From: Methylophilaceae bacterium
GTDB lineage: Bacteria > Pseudomonadota > Gammaproteobacteria > Burkholderiales > Methylophilaceae
Assembly: GCA_013141125.1 (NCBI GenBank)
Contig: JABFRO010000001.1
Coordinates: 930,001-994,000 of the forward strand
Direction: 5' to 3'
DNA length: 64,000 nucleotides
Made by a program: the position numbers and the translations under genes. Below the pieces are notes generated by a model that was not told the origin of the DNA, did no database searches, and saw only the letters and a list, made by a program, of their open reading frames with translations. Below are positions 26,716-36,604 of the stretch, piece by piece (the first letter of the stretch is position 1; each line of letters begins with the position of its first letter).

Positions 26716-27495
26716 CTAGTTTGCTTTATCACATGCAGCTAAACAGATTCCAACAAAATCATCCGCATTTAATGAGCAAGCTCCAATCAAACCACCATCT
26801 ATATCCGGCATGGAGAATAATTGTGCCGCATTTGAAGGTTTAACGCTACCCCCATATATAATTCTTACTCTGACAGCTACTCCTGCATCTCGCTCAGCTA
26901 CACGATTTCGTATAAAACCATGAACTGCTTGCGCCTGCTCAGGTGTTGCCGTTATACCCGTACCTATAGCCCATACCGGCTCATAAGCTAGCACCGTACG
27001 TAATTGCACAGCCTGTGTAAATACTTGTGTACCCAAAGTATCCAATATTGCATCCAGCTGGCTGGCTACTACGGTCTCAGTCACACCAGCTTCATGCTCT
27101 TCCAATGTTTCCCCCACGCAAAAAATTGGGGTTATTCCCGCCTCTATTGCGGCACCAAAACTGGCCGCAGCAGTAATATTAGATTCACAAATGAGCGCGC
27201 GTCGTTCTGAGTGGCCAATGATAACATACGAACAACCAAAATCAGTCAGCATCCGGGCTGAGACACCGCCAGTGTAAGCGCCTTCTTGCTGTTGGCGTAC
27301 GTTCTGTCCGCCCCAAGCTATATTAGTATTTTGCAAAATAGATTGGGCTTGAAACAGGTAGGGATGCGGCACACAAATTGCGAAGTCAGCCTCAGTCCGT
27401 GAGGCTAACCGCGCTACTAGTTCATCCATCAGCTTCTTGTTTGTCTCAAGACTGCCAAACATTTTCCAGTTTCCTACAACCAACTTACGACGCAT
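26716..27495 (-). CDS. tpiA: Triosephosphate isomerase
   Basis: A 259-residue glycolytic/gluconeogenic enzyme interconverting dihydroxyacetone phosphate and glyceraldehyde 3-phosphate. Catalytic residues are visible: NWKM (Asn, Lys), IIGHSERR (His), [11 protein letters not shown] (Glu), followed by the flexible loop and YGGSVKP for phosphate binding. ATG at 27495 gives the normal N-terminus [12 protein letters not shown]; the upstream in-frame ATG at 27555 would add 20 unrelated residues. It is followed by secG. Confidence 0.96.
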   Translation of the reverse strand: MRRKLVVGNWKMFGSLETNKKLMDELVARLASRTEADFAICVPHPYLFQAQSILQNTNIAWGGQNVRQQQEGAYTGGVSARMLTDFGCSYVIIGHSERRALICESNITAAASFGAAIEAGITPIFCVGETLEEHEAGVTETVVASQLDAILDTLGTQVFTQAVQLRTVLAYEPVWAIGTGITATPEQAQAVHGFIRNRVAERDAGVAVRVRIIYGGSVKPSNAAQLFSMPDIDGGLIGACSLNADDFVGICLAACDKAN

Positions 27496-27606
27496 TTGAT
27501 TACCCATTATTTGTGGCGCATGATACCTGTCAACAGCATTCCGGTCAAAAAGCATCTTTCAAGCTACCACTTAAAATAAAGCCTCATTAAATGTGCCTGT
27601 GTGACT

Positions 27607-28005
27607 TCATCTATCATTAAAAAAAGCTATATTCATACAACGGTCATTGACGAAGGTGAGCTCAACGGACTTATAGGTCTTTTTGGCGTTGTATTTTACA
27701 AGATTTTGGTAGTACCACATTTCCACGCTGACTGGCTTCGATTGATTCGCTCTACCCACTTGAGCCGTTATGCCATCTGCATTGGACGGCTTGACCGATT
27801 GCTCTTTTTTTACAGGAATACCCAATATTTCAGTCACAACCTTCCGAGACTTTCCGCTAAAAGCGTCAAGAAACTCGTTTTCAGTATAGCTTGACTTGAT
27901 TGTGTTGGCTTTACTTGGTTGAACAGCTAATGCAGGAGTTATAGCCATGCTTAAACAGGCAAGTATAGACAACATTCCAACAATATTTCTTTTATAAGTC
28001 ACCAT
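27607..28005 (-). CDS. Exported conserved hypothetical protein
   Basis: A 132-residue protein with a clear signal peptide (hydrophobic 9-25, cleavage after PALA, before VQPS). The mature part contains the pattern FLDAFSGKSRKVVTEILGIPVKKEQ and ends VEMWYYQNLV...VELTFVNDRCMNIAFFNDR. The order of helix, LGxP, WYY and a C-terminal strand is reminiscent of the small BamE/OmlA-like fold, but that is only a resemblance. It lies between tpiA and an MBL-fold hydrolase gene on the same strand. No function assigned. Confidence 0.7.
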   Translation of the reverse strand: MVTYKRNIVGMLSILACLSMAITPALAVQPSKANTIKSSYTENEFLDAFSGKSRKVVTEILGIPVKKEQSVKPSNADGITAQVGRANQSKPVSVEMWYYQNLVKYNAKKTYKSVELTFVNDRCMNIAFFNDR

Positions 28006-28073
28006 ATAAAAACCTTTTCCAATGTTAATTGTTAAATACTCATGTTAATTCAGCGAGTTATTTAAGCTAATTT

Positions 28074-28838
28074 TTAGTAAAAATTCAACTTCAATCCATC
28101 ATAGGCCACATGAACCGATGGTGGTAAACGTTGTGTCAAATCATTAAATTCCATTTCATGTGTCATGTGAATTAGATAGGTATTTTTAGCGCCTATGCGA
28201 TTTGCATAGCCTAAGCTTTGTTCCAAATTTACATGTGTGAAATGCGGCTGGTAACGCAAGCAATCCAGCAATAAAATATCCAAGCCTTCAAGCAAAGCCA
28301 GCGAGGATTCAGGAATTTCTGATACATCAGTGATATAAGCCAAATTTCGAATGCGATAGCCATAAATGTCGCTTCGACCATGTTTGACCGGAATGGGAAT
28401 AATGGTTTCACCAAATAGTTCTAATTCGCTTTCGATAGGATTAGTACTTAAAACTGGTAAATCCCAATAATCACCCGGGTTACGTATTGCATAAGTAAAT
28501 TTACTGGCAATATGCGTCATGGACTCCTGATTACCATAGAGAGGGATTTGTTGCCGCTGCAATTGGCAAAAAGAACGCAGATCATCTATGCCGTGTACAT
28601 GATCAGCGTGTGTATGCGTGTAGAGTACAGCATCAATGCGAGTCAAGCTTTCTCGCAAAGATTGATTACGCAAATCAGGCCCGGTATCTATTAATAAAAC
28701 ATGTCCATCAGGCATCAGAATTGCCGATGAGCATCGAGTACGTTTATTTTTAGGATCGCTAGATGTGCAAGTAGCACAATTGCAACCAATGACAGGCGTA
28801 CCCGCACTTGAGCCAACACCAAGTAAAATCAATTGCAT
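28074..28838 (-). CDS. MBL-fold metallo-hydrolase (PhnP-like)
   Basis: A 254-residue metallo-beta-lactamase-fold hydrolase with the metal-binding motif THTHADHVHGID and later ligands in VKHGRSDIYG, LLLDCLRY and HMTHEME. The N-terminus ILLGVGSSAGTPVIGCNCATC, with its cysteine cluster, matches PhnP-like phosphodiesterases. PhnP acts on cyclic phosphate esters in phosphonate breakdown, but no phn genes are near, so the substrate is open. It overlaps the start region of tatD by 10 bp, indicating co-transcription. Confidence 0.88.
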   Translation of the reverse strand: MQLILLGVGSSAGTPVIGCNCATCTSSDPKNKRTRCSSAILMPDGHVLLIDTGPDLRNQSLRESLTRIDAVLYTHTHADHVHGIDDLRSFCQLQRQQIPLYGNQESMTHIASKFTYAIRNPGDYWDLPVLSTNPIESELELFGETIIPIPVKHGRSDIYGYRIRNLAYITDVSEIPESSLALLEGLDILLLDCLRYQPHFTHVNLEQSLGYANRIGAKNTYLIHMTHEMEFNDLTQRLPPSVHVAYDGLKLNFY

Positions 28839-29605
28839 GGAGCTGCGCTCTTAAATAATTTAAAAAAATTATTTGTGGTTGCGGTGGCCAACTCATCAAA
28901 AGTAATGCCCCTAAGGGCAGCAACTTCTTCCGCCACATATTTAACATAAGCAGGTTGATTGGTTTTTCCGCGAAAAGGTACCGGTGCTAAATAAGGTGAA
29001 TCTGTTTCGACCAGAATTCGATCCAGCGGAATATTTTTGGCTACACTTTTAACCAAGACGGCATTTTTAAATGTAACTATCCCTGAAAATGATATATAAA
29101 ATCCCAACTCTATCGCTTGCATGGCAACTTCCAGGTTTTCCGTAAAGCAGTGCATAACACCCCCTACGAGTTGAGCATTTTCTTCCCGCATAATACGTAG
29201 CGTATCTTCTGCGGCAGAGCGGGTATGGATGATGAGTGGCTTATTCGCTTGAATCGCTGCACGGATATGAAGCCGGAAACGCGTGCGTTGCCACTCCAAA
29301 TCACCTTGAAGTCGAAAATAATCAAGTCCGGTTTCACCTAGAGCAATCACCTTAGGGCTTTTGGCCAAAGCAATCAATTCATCTACAGTAAAAACCTCTT
29401 CATTTTCGTAGTCTGGATGCACGCCAACTGTAGCAAAAAAATTATCGTACATTTCGGCAACTGCCAACACTTGCGGGAACTCTCGCAGAGTAACGGCAAT
29501 ACAAAGCGCATAGCCTACCTGGTTATTGGACATGGCCTGACGAATATCAGCCATATTGCTGATGAATTCAGGAAAATCCAAGTGACAGTGTGAGTCAACT
29601 AACAT
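28829..29605 (-). CDS. TatD family metal-dependent hydrolase (YcfH type)
   Basis: A 258-residue TIM-barrel hydrolase. It starts MLVDSHCHLDFPEF (metal-binding HxH), has GETGLDY, then HTRSAAEDT, GVMHCFTEN and VETDSPYLAP, which are the complete metal-ligand set of the TatD deoxyribonuclease family. Its place downstream of holB and the PilZ gene is the conserved position of ycfH in proteobacteria. Confidence 0.93.
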   Translation of the reverse strand: MLVDSHCHLDFPEFISNMADIRQAMSNNQVGYALCIAVTLREFPQVLAVAEMYDNFFATVGVHPDYENEEVFTVDELIALAKSPKVIALGETGLDYFRLQGDLEWQRTRFRLHIRAAIQANKPLIIHTRSAAEDTLRIMREENAQLVGGVMHCFTENLEVAMQAIELGFYISFSGIVTFKNAVLVKSVAKNIPLDRILVETDSPYLAPVPFRGKTNQPAYVKYVAEEVAALRGITFDELATATTNNFFKLFKSAAPCN

Positions 29606-29650
29606 GAAAAATCATTGGGCAAAGTAATCAAGGATTGGGTAAATTAACGA

Positions 29651-30031
29651 TTACATGGTATGCGTTGATCGTGCCGAATTCAGGGCACTACCAAGCAAAA
29701 CTTCAATTTTATTGCGAGCCTCGATACCGCCATCTTTTTCGCTGAATTGCACACCAATGCCTTGTAATCGATTGCCTTGGGTAATGGGTGTAATCCAAAT
29801 CACATGCCCCACAACTTTAAGCTTAACAGGATCCTCAAGCAAACTAAGCAACATAAAGACTTCATCGCCAATTTTAAAGCTTTTACTGGTGGGAATAAAC
29901 AAACCACCGCCCTGAACAAAAGGCATGTATGCAGAATACAAAGCCGCTTTTTCTTTAATGGTTAAAGACAACACCCCGTGCTTGGGCGCGCCACCAGTAA
30001 TTGTTTCATCTAGGGGGGTGGTTGAGCTCAA
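29651..30031 (-). CDS. PilZ domain protein
   Basis: A 126-residue single-domain protein matching the PilZ protein of type IV pilus biogenesis: GGLFIPTSKSFKIGDEVFMLLSLLEDPVKLKVVGHVIWITP, then QGIGVQFSEKD. The c-di-GMP RxxxR motif is absent from the N-terminus, as in Pseudomonas PilZ itself, which does not bind c-di-GMP. Its start overlaps the holB stop by 4 bp. A role with PilB in pilus assembly is likely. Confidence 0.88.
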   Translation of the reverse strand: MSSTTPLDETITGGAPKHGVLSLTIKEKAALYSAYMPFVQGGGLFIPTSKSFKIGDEVFMLLSLLEDPVKLKVVGHVIWITPITQGNRLQGIGVQFSEKDGGIEARNKIEVLLGSALNSARSTHTM

Positions 30032-31056
30032 GATGGCATGTGTGCTAAAAATGTTTGTGTGTATTGCAAGAGAAGTTCTTCCAATTGCAGCTCATGATTA
30101 AGCGGGTGTGTGGCAGATTTTTGCGCATCATTTAACTTCCGCTGAAAATCAAACAATCTGGATAAGTTTACGCTTTTGGCTAAAGCTTGCAAAGCTTTTA
30201 TATGCTGGATGTTATAACGCACCTCGCCTACTAATCGACAATTAATTAAATCATAAATCCATTTTTGCAATGTATTGATTGCGAGTTCCATACCTAGCGC
30301 CAAGCATTTGGGCGCTGTAATAAAAGGATCAAGTCTGGCACCAAGCATAAGCATCTGCGAAATAACGGTCAATGCTTGATAACCTTCCGTAGCTTCACTT
30401 AAAACAGACAAAGGTGATCCGCCAGCGTAACTCAATCGAAGCGTAGCATCCGTTAACCCATTTTCCTGCAACCATTTTATTGCTAATGCAGCGTCAGGAA
30501 CTGGCATATCAATTTTCTGGCAACGACTGGTAATCGTCGCTAATAATCGTTGAGGTTGATGGGTTACTAAAATGAAAATCACATCGGGTGGCGGCTCTTC
30601 CAATACTTTAAGCAAAGCATTCGCTGATGCAGCATTTAGCGCCTCAGCCGGATGAATCAGCACTATACGGTGGCCACCACTGTGATGGCTTGATAATGCA
30701 AAGAAATTTTCAAGCTCGCGCACTTGCAAGATGGAAATCTGACTCTTTCGCATGATTTTTATAGCAGCTGTTGCAGTTGGGTCATCTTCATTGATCGAAT
30801 CTTGTTCTGGTGTCAACAAACGAAAATCAGGATGATTATTCTGCATAAACCAGTTACAGCTTTGGCAGATGCCGCAAGCACTACCATCCATTTGAGGAGT
30901 GGAACAGAGTAATGATTTTGTAAATTGCAATGCAAAATCAAACTTCCCGATGCCCTTACAACCACGCAATAGTAGTGCATGCGGCAAACGTTTGCGGATT
31001 TCATACATATGCTTAAGCAAATTGGCTTGCCACGGATATATTTCCTTGCAGCTCAT
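30028..31056 (-). CDS. holB: DNA polymerase III delta' subunit
   Basis: A 342-residue clamp-loader subunit. The N-terminus has a P-loop-like [11 protein letters not shown] and the zinc site C...CGICQSC, then the sensor region ([27 protein letters not shown]) typical of delta'. It lies in the conserved order mltG-tmk-holB-pilZ-tatD, with 4-bp overlaps on both sides, so it is translated in a tightly coupled operon. Confidence 0.94.
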   Translation of the reverse strand: MSCKEIYPWQANLLKHMYEIRKRLPHALLLRGCKGIGKFDFALQFTKSLLCSTPQMDGSACGICQSCNWFMQNNHPDFRLLTPEQDSINEDDPTATAAIKIMRKSQISILQVRELENFFALSSHHSGGHRIVLIHPAEALNAASANALLKVLEEPPPDVIFILVTHQPQRLLATITSRCQKIDMPVPDAALAIKWLQENGLTDATLRLSYAGGSPLSVLSEATEGYQALTVISQMLMLGARLDPFITAPKCLALGMELAINTLQKWIYDLINCRLVGEVRYNIQHIKALQALAKSVNLSRLFDFQRKLNDAQKSATHPLNHELQLEELLLQYTQTFLAHMPS

Positions 31057-31670
31057 AAAGATGAAATTATTTCTACAAGTATTTTCTTGATATTATCAAG
31101 TGATTGATTTGCATTAATAATTTTAAAACGCTGTGGCGCTGCTGTGGCGCGTAATAAATAGGCCTGGCGAATACGTGTAAAGAAATCACTGTTTTCCTGC
31201 TCAAACTTATCGGGATCGCGTGCATTAGCCAAACGTTGGGCACTTACTTCTACAGGTACATCAAATAACAAGGTCAGATCTGGCTGGAGTTCGCCCTGAA
31301 CCCACTCTTCGAGCATACGAACTTTGGCTGCTTGTACGCCACGACCTCCGCATTGATAAGCAAAGGTGGCATCGGTAAAGCGATCCGATAGCACATAATC
31401 ACCTCGTGCCAAGGCCGGCTCTATCACTTCAGCAATATGTTCGCGACGTGCGGCAAACATTAACAAAGTTTCTGTTTCCGCATGCATGGCCTGATGTAAA
31501 AGTAATGCGCGCAGACTTTCGCCCAAGCTAGTACCACCAGGCTCGCGCGTAACAACAACGGAAACCCCTTTCGCTTCTAATGCTGCAAGAATAGTGGGAA
31601 TGTGTGTGCTCTTTCCCGCACCATCCATACCTTCCAACGTAATAAATTTACCTCGCGTCATGGACTGCAT
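31053..31670 (-). CDS. tmk: Thymidylate kinase
   Basis: A 205-residue dTMP kinase with P-loop [10 protein letters not shown], the [11 protein letters not shown] motif and [16 protein letters not shown] (DRY-like motif). It supplies dTDP for DNA synthesis. The stop overlaps the holB start by 4 bp and the gene begins 4 nt after mltG ends. Confidence 0.96.
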   Translation of the reverse strand: MQSMTRGKFITLEGMDGAGKSTHIPTILAALEAKGVSVVVTREPGGTSLGESLRALLLHQAMHAETETLLMFAARREHIAEVIEPALARGDYVLSDRFTDATFAYQCGGRGVQAAKVRMLEEWVQGELQPDLTLLFDVPVEVSAQRLANARDPDKFEQENSDFFTRIRQAYLLRATAAPQRFKIINANQSLDNIKKILVEIISSL

Positions 31671-31674
31671 CCTG

Positions 31675-32673
31675 TCATTGACTTTGCTTGAGTTGATAGC
31701 GCACTACTGCTCGATTGTGTTCTGCCAAAGAGGCTGAAAAAGCATGACTACCATCCCCTTTGCCTACAAAATACAGCGCTTTGGTTTGTGCGGGATGCAG
31801 CACGGCCTCAATTGCGGCCAGCCCTGGCAAGGCAATGGGCGTTGGCGGAAGACCACTGCGCGTATAAGTGTTATAAACCGTATCATGCAATAAATCTTTC
31901 TTGCGCAAATTACCATCAAAATCTTCGCCCAAGCCATAAATGACTGTAGGATCAGTTTGCAAACGCATACCAATTCTCAAGCGATTAAGAAAAACTCCGG
32001 CAATTATCGGGCGCTCACTACCTTTAGCTGTTTCTTTTTCAACGATAGAAGCCAATATCAAGGCTTCATAAGGTGATTGATAGGGTAAATCAGTTGCCCT
32101 TGATTGCCACGCCGTATTTAATTTAAGTTGCATGGCCTGATGGGAGCGCTTGAATATATCTTTATCACTCATATTTTTGGCAAAATAATAAGTGTCAGGG
32201 AAAAACAGACCTTCTGCCGCATCGCCTTCAGCACCAAGGCTATGCATGATTTCCTGATCGGTGTAGGCCATGGTCATATGCTTGATGGCTTCATGCCGGT
32301 TTATAGCGGCGCGCATTTGCGCAAACGTCCAACCTTCAATAAAAGTAATATTCTCTTGAGTCGTTTTACCTTGAGCTAGAAGATTAAGCAACGCATAAGG
32401 TGTAATGCCACTTTCTATTAAATAATTACCTGCTTTAATCTCACTCGCCTTACCCGAAATCCGCGCCAAAAGAGTAAAGCTCCAAGGCTCTTGTAATATT
32501 TTCTGCGCGACCAGCTGCCTGGAAACACTACGCATACTGCTACCCGCCTTCAGGATAAGCTCATGGGTAGGGTGTTGGAGCCTAATCATTGAGTTTGCAA
32601 AAAATATCATCCATGCAATAAGCAGTAGCAACATTAAACCCATGCAAACCATCAGTTGCTTAATTTGACGCAT
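31675..32673 (-). CDS. mltG: Endolytic murein transglycosylase MltG
   Basis: A 332-residue inner-membrane protein with an N-terminal anchor (about 8-28), a LysM-like segment and the YceG catalytic region containing [12 protein letters not shown] (catalytic Glu), then [22 protein letters not shown] and [12 protein letters not shown]. It cleaves nascent peptidoglycan and is thought to end glycan strands. It overlaps pabC by 14 bp. Confidence 0.95.
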   Translation of the reverse strand: MRQIKQLMVCMGLMLLLLIAWMIFFANSMIRLQHPTHELILKAGSSMRSVSRQLVAQKILQEPWSFTLLARISGKASEIKAGNYLIESGITPYALLNLLAQGKTTQENITFIEGWTFAQMRAAINRHEAIKHMTMAYTDQEIMHSLGAEGDAAEGLFFPDTYYFAKNMSDKDIFKRSHQAMQLKLNTAWQSRATDLPYQSPYEALILASIVEKETAKGSERPIIAGVFLNRLRIGMRLQTDPTVIYGLGEDFDGNLRKKDLLHDTVYNTYTRSGLPPTPIALPGLAAIEAVLHPAQTKALYFVGKGDGSHAFSASLAEHNRAVVRYQLKQSQ

Positions 32674-33502
32674 GCTTGGCCTGCAATATTTCGCGGAATT
32701 GCATGGCTAAACTCTGCTCTTCCCAGAAAATGCCACCTACTTCTTTTACCTGCCAGGCACCAAAAAGGCTGTTACAAATAATAATTTCATCCGCTAGTAA
32801 TAGTTGGGGCAAAGTAATATCTACCACTCTGGCTAGTAAATTTAATTGCGCTGATGCCTGCAGAATACGTTGACGCGTGATACCTTCTACTCCACATTGA
32901 GTCAGATCGGGCGTAACTAATTCATTTTTGAACCGGGCAAATAAATTGCTCATGGTGCACTCGATCACGTTCCCTTTCTCATCTAATAGCAGTCCGTCAA
33001 CTATTTTCGGATCATTCCACTCCATGCGTGCCATGATATTTTCAAGACGATTTAAATGCTTGATGCCAGCCAGCAATGGCTGACATGCCAAACGCAAATC
33101 ACATAAATGCAGCTTGACTCCCTTGACAAAATTCAGTTCCGGATAATCAGGAAGTGGTGTTTTAATAACGACTCTGGTTGATTCTGTGGAAGGGTTTATT
33201 GCATAGCCGCGTACACCTATCCCACGGGTGATCACGATTTTAGCTACGGCCGTCTCTGTAGGTAAGAAAACACGCCTAATATCTGTTAACAACAAATTAG
33301 CGGCCGGACAGCTAATACCTAGCCTACGGCAATCATTTGCCAATTTATTGTAATGTAAATCCCAGGCATCTGGCATTCCAGCATCGACACGCAGAGTGCG
33401 AAATACGCCATCGCCATAGGCAAAGCCGCGATCTAAAGGAGAAATTGACCCGCCACTTTCCCCGTTAATTAAAAACTGTTGCGCAGGTGTCAATACAGTC
33501 AT
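32660..33502 (-). CDS. pabC: Aminodeoxychorismate lyase
   Basis: A 280-residue PLP enzyme of fold type IV that releases 4-aminobenzoate from aminodeoxychorismate in folate synthesis. Seen: FAYGDGVFRTLRV at the N-terminus, GIKHLNRLEN (catalytic Lys), ECTMSNLFARF and GVEGITRQRIL. Its place between fabF and mltG is conserved in proteobacteria. The sequence alone does not fully exclude a D-amino-acid or branched-chain aminotransferase, but context favours PabC. Confidence 0.9.
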   Translation of the reverse strand: MTVLTPAQQFLINGESGGSISPLDRGFAYGDGVFRTLRVDAGMPDAWDLHYNKLANDCRRLGISCPAANLLLTDIRRVFLPTETAVAKIVITRGIGVRGYAINPSTESTRVVIKTPLPDYPELNFVKGVKLHLCDLRLACQPLLAGIKHLNRLENIMARMEWNDPKIVDGLLLDEKGNVIECTMSNLFARFKNELVTPDLTQCGVEGITRQRILQASAQLNLLARVVDITLPQLLLADEIIICNSLFGAWQVKEVGGIFWEEQSLAMQFREILQAKHASN

Positions 33503-33679
33503 ACTAAAGTTTATCTTTTAAATTTAATCATCGTACAACATAGAAATGCGTATAAATCCTTCGACTTTTTAACGCAAGACATTACAAAAATCCCACTAAA
33601 AAACTACTCCACAAAAACTGTGGATAACTCTGTGGGTTTAGCTAGAGTTGTTAGGCTAACTCACGCTTTTTACAGGATT

Positions 33680-33716
33680 TTTAAATGATTGCATAAACTT
33701 TACGCAATCATTTAAA
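33680..33716. other. 13-bp inverted repeat upstream of pabC
   Basis: A perfect repeat TTTAAATGATTGC / GCAATCATTTAAA with an 11-nt spacer lies 178 bp upstream of the pabC start. It is AT-rich, with no T-run, so a protein-binding site or RNA structure is more likely than a terminator. The 660-bp gap 33503-34162 has no gene I can support. Confidence 0.4.
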
Positions 33717-33833
33717 GTGTTAATATTCAATAAGTTAATAATTTAACATGCAAGTCATTGATAAGGATCACATCCAGACTTGTAGCTACTCTCAGCTGTG
33801 CATAAATAATAACAATTGTTGATTTATTGCTTG

Positions 33834-33859
33834 ACAGATGTTGGTGAAGTAACATCTGT
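33834..33859. other. 9-bp inverted repeat in the pabC-fabF spacer
   Basis: A perfect repeat ACAGATGTT / AACATCTGT with an 8-nt spacer, preceded by TTGACA-like sequence (33832-33837). It could be an operator or part of a small RNA; nothing more can be said from sequence. Confidence 0.3.
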
Positions 33860-34014
33860 AGTTCAATCAGGCCGAATCAGATTGGCTTTTCAATTAGCAA
33901 CTTGCGGTGATTGTGTGGGTATTGCGGAACAGCTACTCAATGCGATGCTTACTTAAATGTGTGCAAAAAATAAGCAGGGAAAGCATTATTAAGGTTTGCA
34001 ATTATTAAATTCAG

Positions 34015-34062
34015 GAAAAAAGGCTCGTTAATGAAAAACACCAAAGCCATTAAAGAGCCTTT
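34015..34062 (-). terminator. Intrinsic terminator of the fab operon
   Basis: On the minus strand, AAAGGCTC...GAGCCTTT (8 bp) encloses, after one mismatch, TTAATG...CATTAA (6 bp) and a 14-nt loop, and is followed by six T. It lies about 100 nt after the fabF stop and would separate the fab operon from pabC-mltG-tmk-holB. Confidence 0.85.
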
Positions 34063-34100
34063 GGCAAAATTAAGGATTGTTAACTAACAGTTAGCCATTC

Positions 34101-34130
34101 GAGACAAATCAAGACTGCTTGATTTGTCTC
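34101..34130. other. Perfect 13-bp hairpin just downstream of fabF
   Basis: GAGACAAATCAAG-actg-CTTGATTTGTCTC forms a 13-bp stem with a tetraloop 32 nt after the fabF stop, ahead of the intrinsic terminator. With no T-run it may protect the fab mRNA 3' end from exonucleases. Confidence 0.6.
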
Positions 34131-34162
34131 ATTACTTTCGTGTATCAATCGCTACTTCCAGG

Positions 34163-35410
34163 CTAAATCTTTTTGAAAACAAGACTGCCGTTAGTTCCAC
34201 CAAAGCCGAAGTTATTTTTGAGAGCTATTTCAATTTTCATATCACGCGCTGTATTCGCACAAAAATCCAGATCACACTCTGGATCCTGATTAAAAATATT
34301 GATTGTTGGCGGTGATATTTGGTGATGAATGGATAACACGGTAAACACAGATTCCAGCCCACCAGCCCCACCCAATAGATGACCTGTCATGGATTTGGTA
34401 GAATTTATTACCAAATTTTTTGCATGATCTCCGAACGCAGCCTTGATTGCATTAGTTTCATTGGAGTCACCCAATGGCGTAGAAGTGCCATGTGCGTTGA
34501 TGAATTGCACTTGATCTGGATTTAGAGCCGCATTATTCAGAGCATTTCGTATTGAACGGCGAGGCCCGTCCATATTGGGTGCCGTCATATGATATGCATC
34601 AGCACTCATGCCATAACCAATTAATTCAGCATAAATTTTAGCGCCACGTTTTTTGGCTGTTTCATATTCTTCCAAAACCAAGACACCGGCACCTTCGCCA
34701 ATCACAAAGCCATCTCGGTCTAAATCCCATGGCCGACTGGCCGTTGCAGGGTCGTCGTTACGGCTGGATAAGGCACGTGCAGAGGCAAAGCCGCCTACTG
34801 AAAGTTCAGTAATTGCGGCTTCGGACCCACCCGCCACCATAACATCCGCATCTCCGTACTCAATCATGCGAGCCGCATCGCCAATGGAATGTGTGCCAGT
34901 AGTACATGCCGTTACAATGGCAACATTGGGGCCTTTGAAACCAAACATAATGGATAAATTACCGGAAATCATGTTGATGATGGTACCCGGAATAAAGAAC
35001 GGCGATATTTTGCGCGCCCCACCGGCATCATAAATATCATTGGTCTCCTCAATGAGTCGTAACCCACCAATACCGGAACCTATAGAAACGCCTATACGCT
35101 CAGCATTTTCTTCTGTAACCACAAGGCCGGAATCCTTAACCGCTTCAATACCAGCAGCCAATCCGTACTGAATAAAAACATCCATGCGTCGCGCTTCTTT
35201 GGCTGGAAGATATTGCGACACATCGAAGCCTTTCACTTCTCCTGCAATTTGCGAAGAAAAATTACTGGCATCAAATTTTGTGATTTTGGTAATACCGGAT
35301 TTCCCGGCGATAAGTTCTGACCACGACGCTTGCACACCGATACCTACCGGTGATACAACGCCAAGGCCAGTCACTACTACTCTGCGTTTATGCAGACTTG
35401 GATTGGACAA
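34163..35410 (-). CDS. fabF: Beta-ketoacyl-ACP synthase II
   Basis: A 415-residue condensing enzyme for fatty acid elongation. Catalytic triad motifs: [12 protein letters not shown] (Cys), [11 protein letters not shown] (His) and [15 protein letters not shown] (His). Length and N-terminus ([15 protein letters not shown]) are standard. It is the last gene of the fab operon, 70 nt after acpP. Confidence 0.97.
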   Translation of the reverse strand: MSNPSLHKRRVVVTGLGVVSPVGIGVQASWSELIAGKSGITKITKFDASNFSSQIAGEVKGFDVSQYLPAKEARRMDVFIQYGLAAGIEAVKDSGLVVTEENAERIGVSIGSGIGGLRLIEETNDIYDAGGARKISPFFIPGTIINMISGNLSIMFGFKGPNVAIVTACTTGTHSIGDAARMIEYGDADVMVAGGSEAAITELSVGGFASARALSSRNDDPATASRPWDLDRDGFVIGEGAGVLVLEEYETAKKRGAKIYAELIGYGMSADAYHMTAPNMDGPRRSIRNALNNAALNPDQVQFINAHGTSTPLGDSNETNAIKAAFGDHAKNLVINSTKSMTGHLLGGAGGLESVFTVLSIHHQISPPTINIFNQDPECDLDFCANTARDMKIEIALKNNFGFGGTNGSLVFKKI

Positions 35411-35480
35411 GGCGACTCCAAGAAAAAATCTGGCAAAATGCCAGATAAATTTTGTGAAAAGAAAGGTTGAGAATAAACAG

Positions 35481-35717
35481 TTATTTCAGATTGGCATTGA
35501 TGTAATCTACGGCCAATTGCACTGTCGTGATTTTTTCCGCTTCTTCATCGGGGATTTCACAATCAAACTCTTCTTCCAGCGCCATAACCAATTCAACGGT
35601 ATCAAGTGAATCTGCGCCCAAGTCATCGACAAAAGAGGATGTACTCTTCACATCAGCCTCATTAGCTCCCAGTTGTTCAGAAACAATTTTTTTAACGCGT
35701 TGTTCAATATCAGACAT
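35481..35717 (-). CDS. acpP: Acyl carrier protein
   Basis: A 78-residue acidic protein with the phosphopantetheine attachment motif [18 protein letters not shown]. It carries acyl chains for the surrounding fab enzymes. It lies between fabG and fabF as in most proteobacteria. Confidence 0.97.
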   Translation of the reverse strand: MSDIEQRVKKIVSEQLGANEADVKSTSSFVDDLGADSLDTVELVMALEEEFDCEIPDEEAEKITTVQLAVDYINANLK

Positions 35718-35821
35718 TTAAATACCCCTTTTTATGTGTTGTAGCTTACAAAGCTCAGGCATTCTAACAAAAGTCCTGAGAAATTCAAAAAACCTAATCT
35801 GTTTAATTTTAGCCAAACGAA

Positions 35822-36562
35822 TCAGGCCATATACATTCCGCCATTTACATGCAAAGTTTCGCCAGTGATGTAGGCGGCATGTGGCGATGCTAAAAATACG
35901 ACAGCAGCCGCAATATCTTCAACCTGTCCCAAACGACCCAGTGGAATATGCTGTAACAATCCATTGCGCTGATCATCGGAAAGTTCGCGCGTCATATCCG
36001 TGTCGATAAATCCTGGCGCTATGCAATTTACAGTAATGCCCCGACTGCCGATTTCCTGCGCAAGAGATTTGCTAAAACCCGTCATGCCCGCCTTGGCCGC
36101 AGCGTAATTGGTTTGTCCGGCATTACCCATGTGCCCTACCACAGAAGAAATATTAATGATGCGACCTGAGCGAGCTTTCATCATCGGGCGCAGTACTGCT
36201 TGTGACATGCGAAAAATGGACTTTAAATTGGTAGACAAAACATCATCCCAATCTTCGTCTTTCATGCGCATCAGTAAAGTATCACGTGTAATCCCTGCAT
36301 TGTTAACCAGAATACTAACGTCACCAAACTGCTCGATAATCGCCTTCAATGTAGCATCCACTTGCGCGGCATCATTAACGTCCAGCGCCATGCCTGTACC
36401 TTTGATAGCGGCCTGATTTAGCACTTGAGAAATTTGCTCCGCACCTGCTACTGAAGTGGCTGTACCGATTACCACAGCACCTTGCTTACCTAACGCCAGC
36501 ACTATAGCAGCGCCTATGCCTCGGCTGGCTCCTGTAACCAGCGCAACTTTGCCTTGTAACAT
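35822..36562 (-). CDS. fabG: 3-oxoacyl-ACP reductase FabG
   Basis: A 246-residue NADPH-dependent short-chain dehydrogenase with cofactor motif TGASRGIG, NNAGIT, and catalytic Ser...YAAAKAG (Tyr-Lys). It reduces beta-ketoacyl-ACP. Operon position fabD-fabG-acpP supports the assignment over other SDR enzymes. Confidence 0.96.
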   Translation of the reverse strand: MLQGKVALVTGASRGIGAAIVLALGKQGAVVIGTATSVAGAEQISQVLNQAAIKGTGMALDVNDAAQVDATLKAIIEQFGDVSILVNNAGITRDTLLMRMKDEDWDDVLSTNLKSIFRMSQAVLRPMMKARSGRIINISSVVGHMGNAGQTNYAAAKAGMTGFSKSLAQEIGSRGITVNCIAPGFIDTDMTRELSDDQRNGLLQHIPLGRLGQVEDIAAAVVFLASPHAAYITGETLHVNGGMYMA

Positions 36563-36604
36563 GATTTTATACCCTATAAATCAAATATTTATTAATTACA
36601 ATTG

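Noticed and set aside
33619-33627. TGTGGATAA, a perfect DnaA-box sequence (another, TTATCCACA, at 16854-16862)
   Set aside because: Single 9-mers occur by chance about once per 130 kb when both orientations are counted. No cluster of boxes and no dnaA/dnaN nearby, so no chromosomal origin is claimed.
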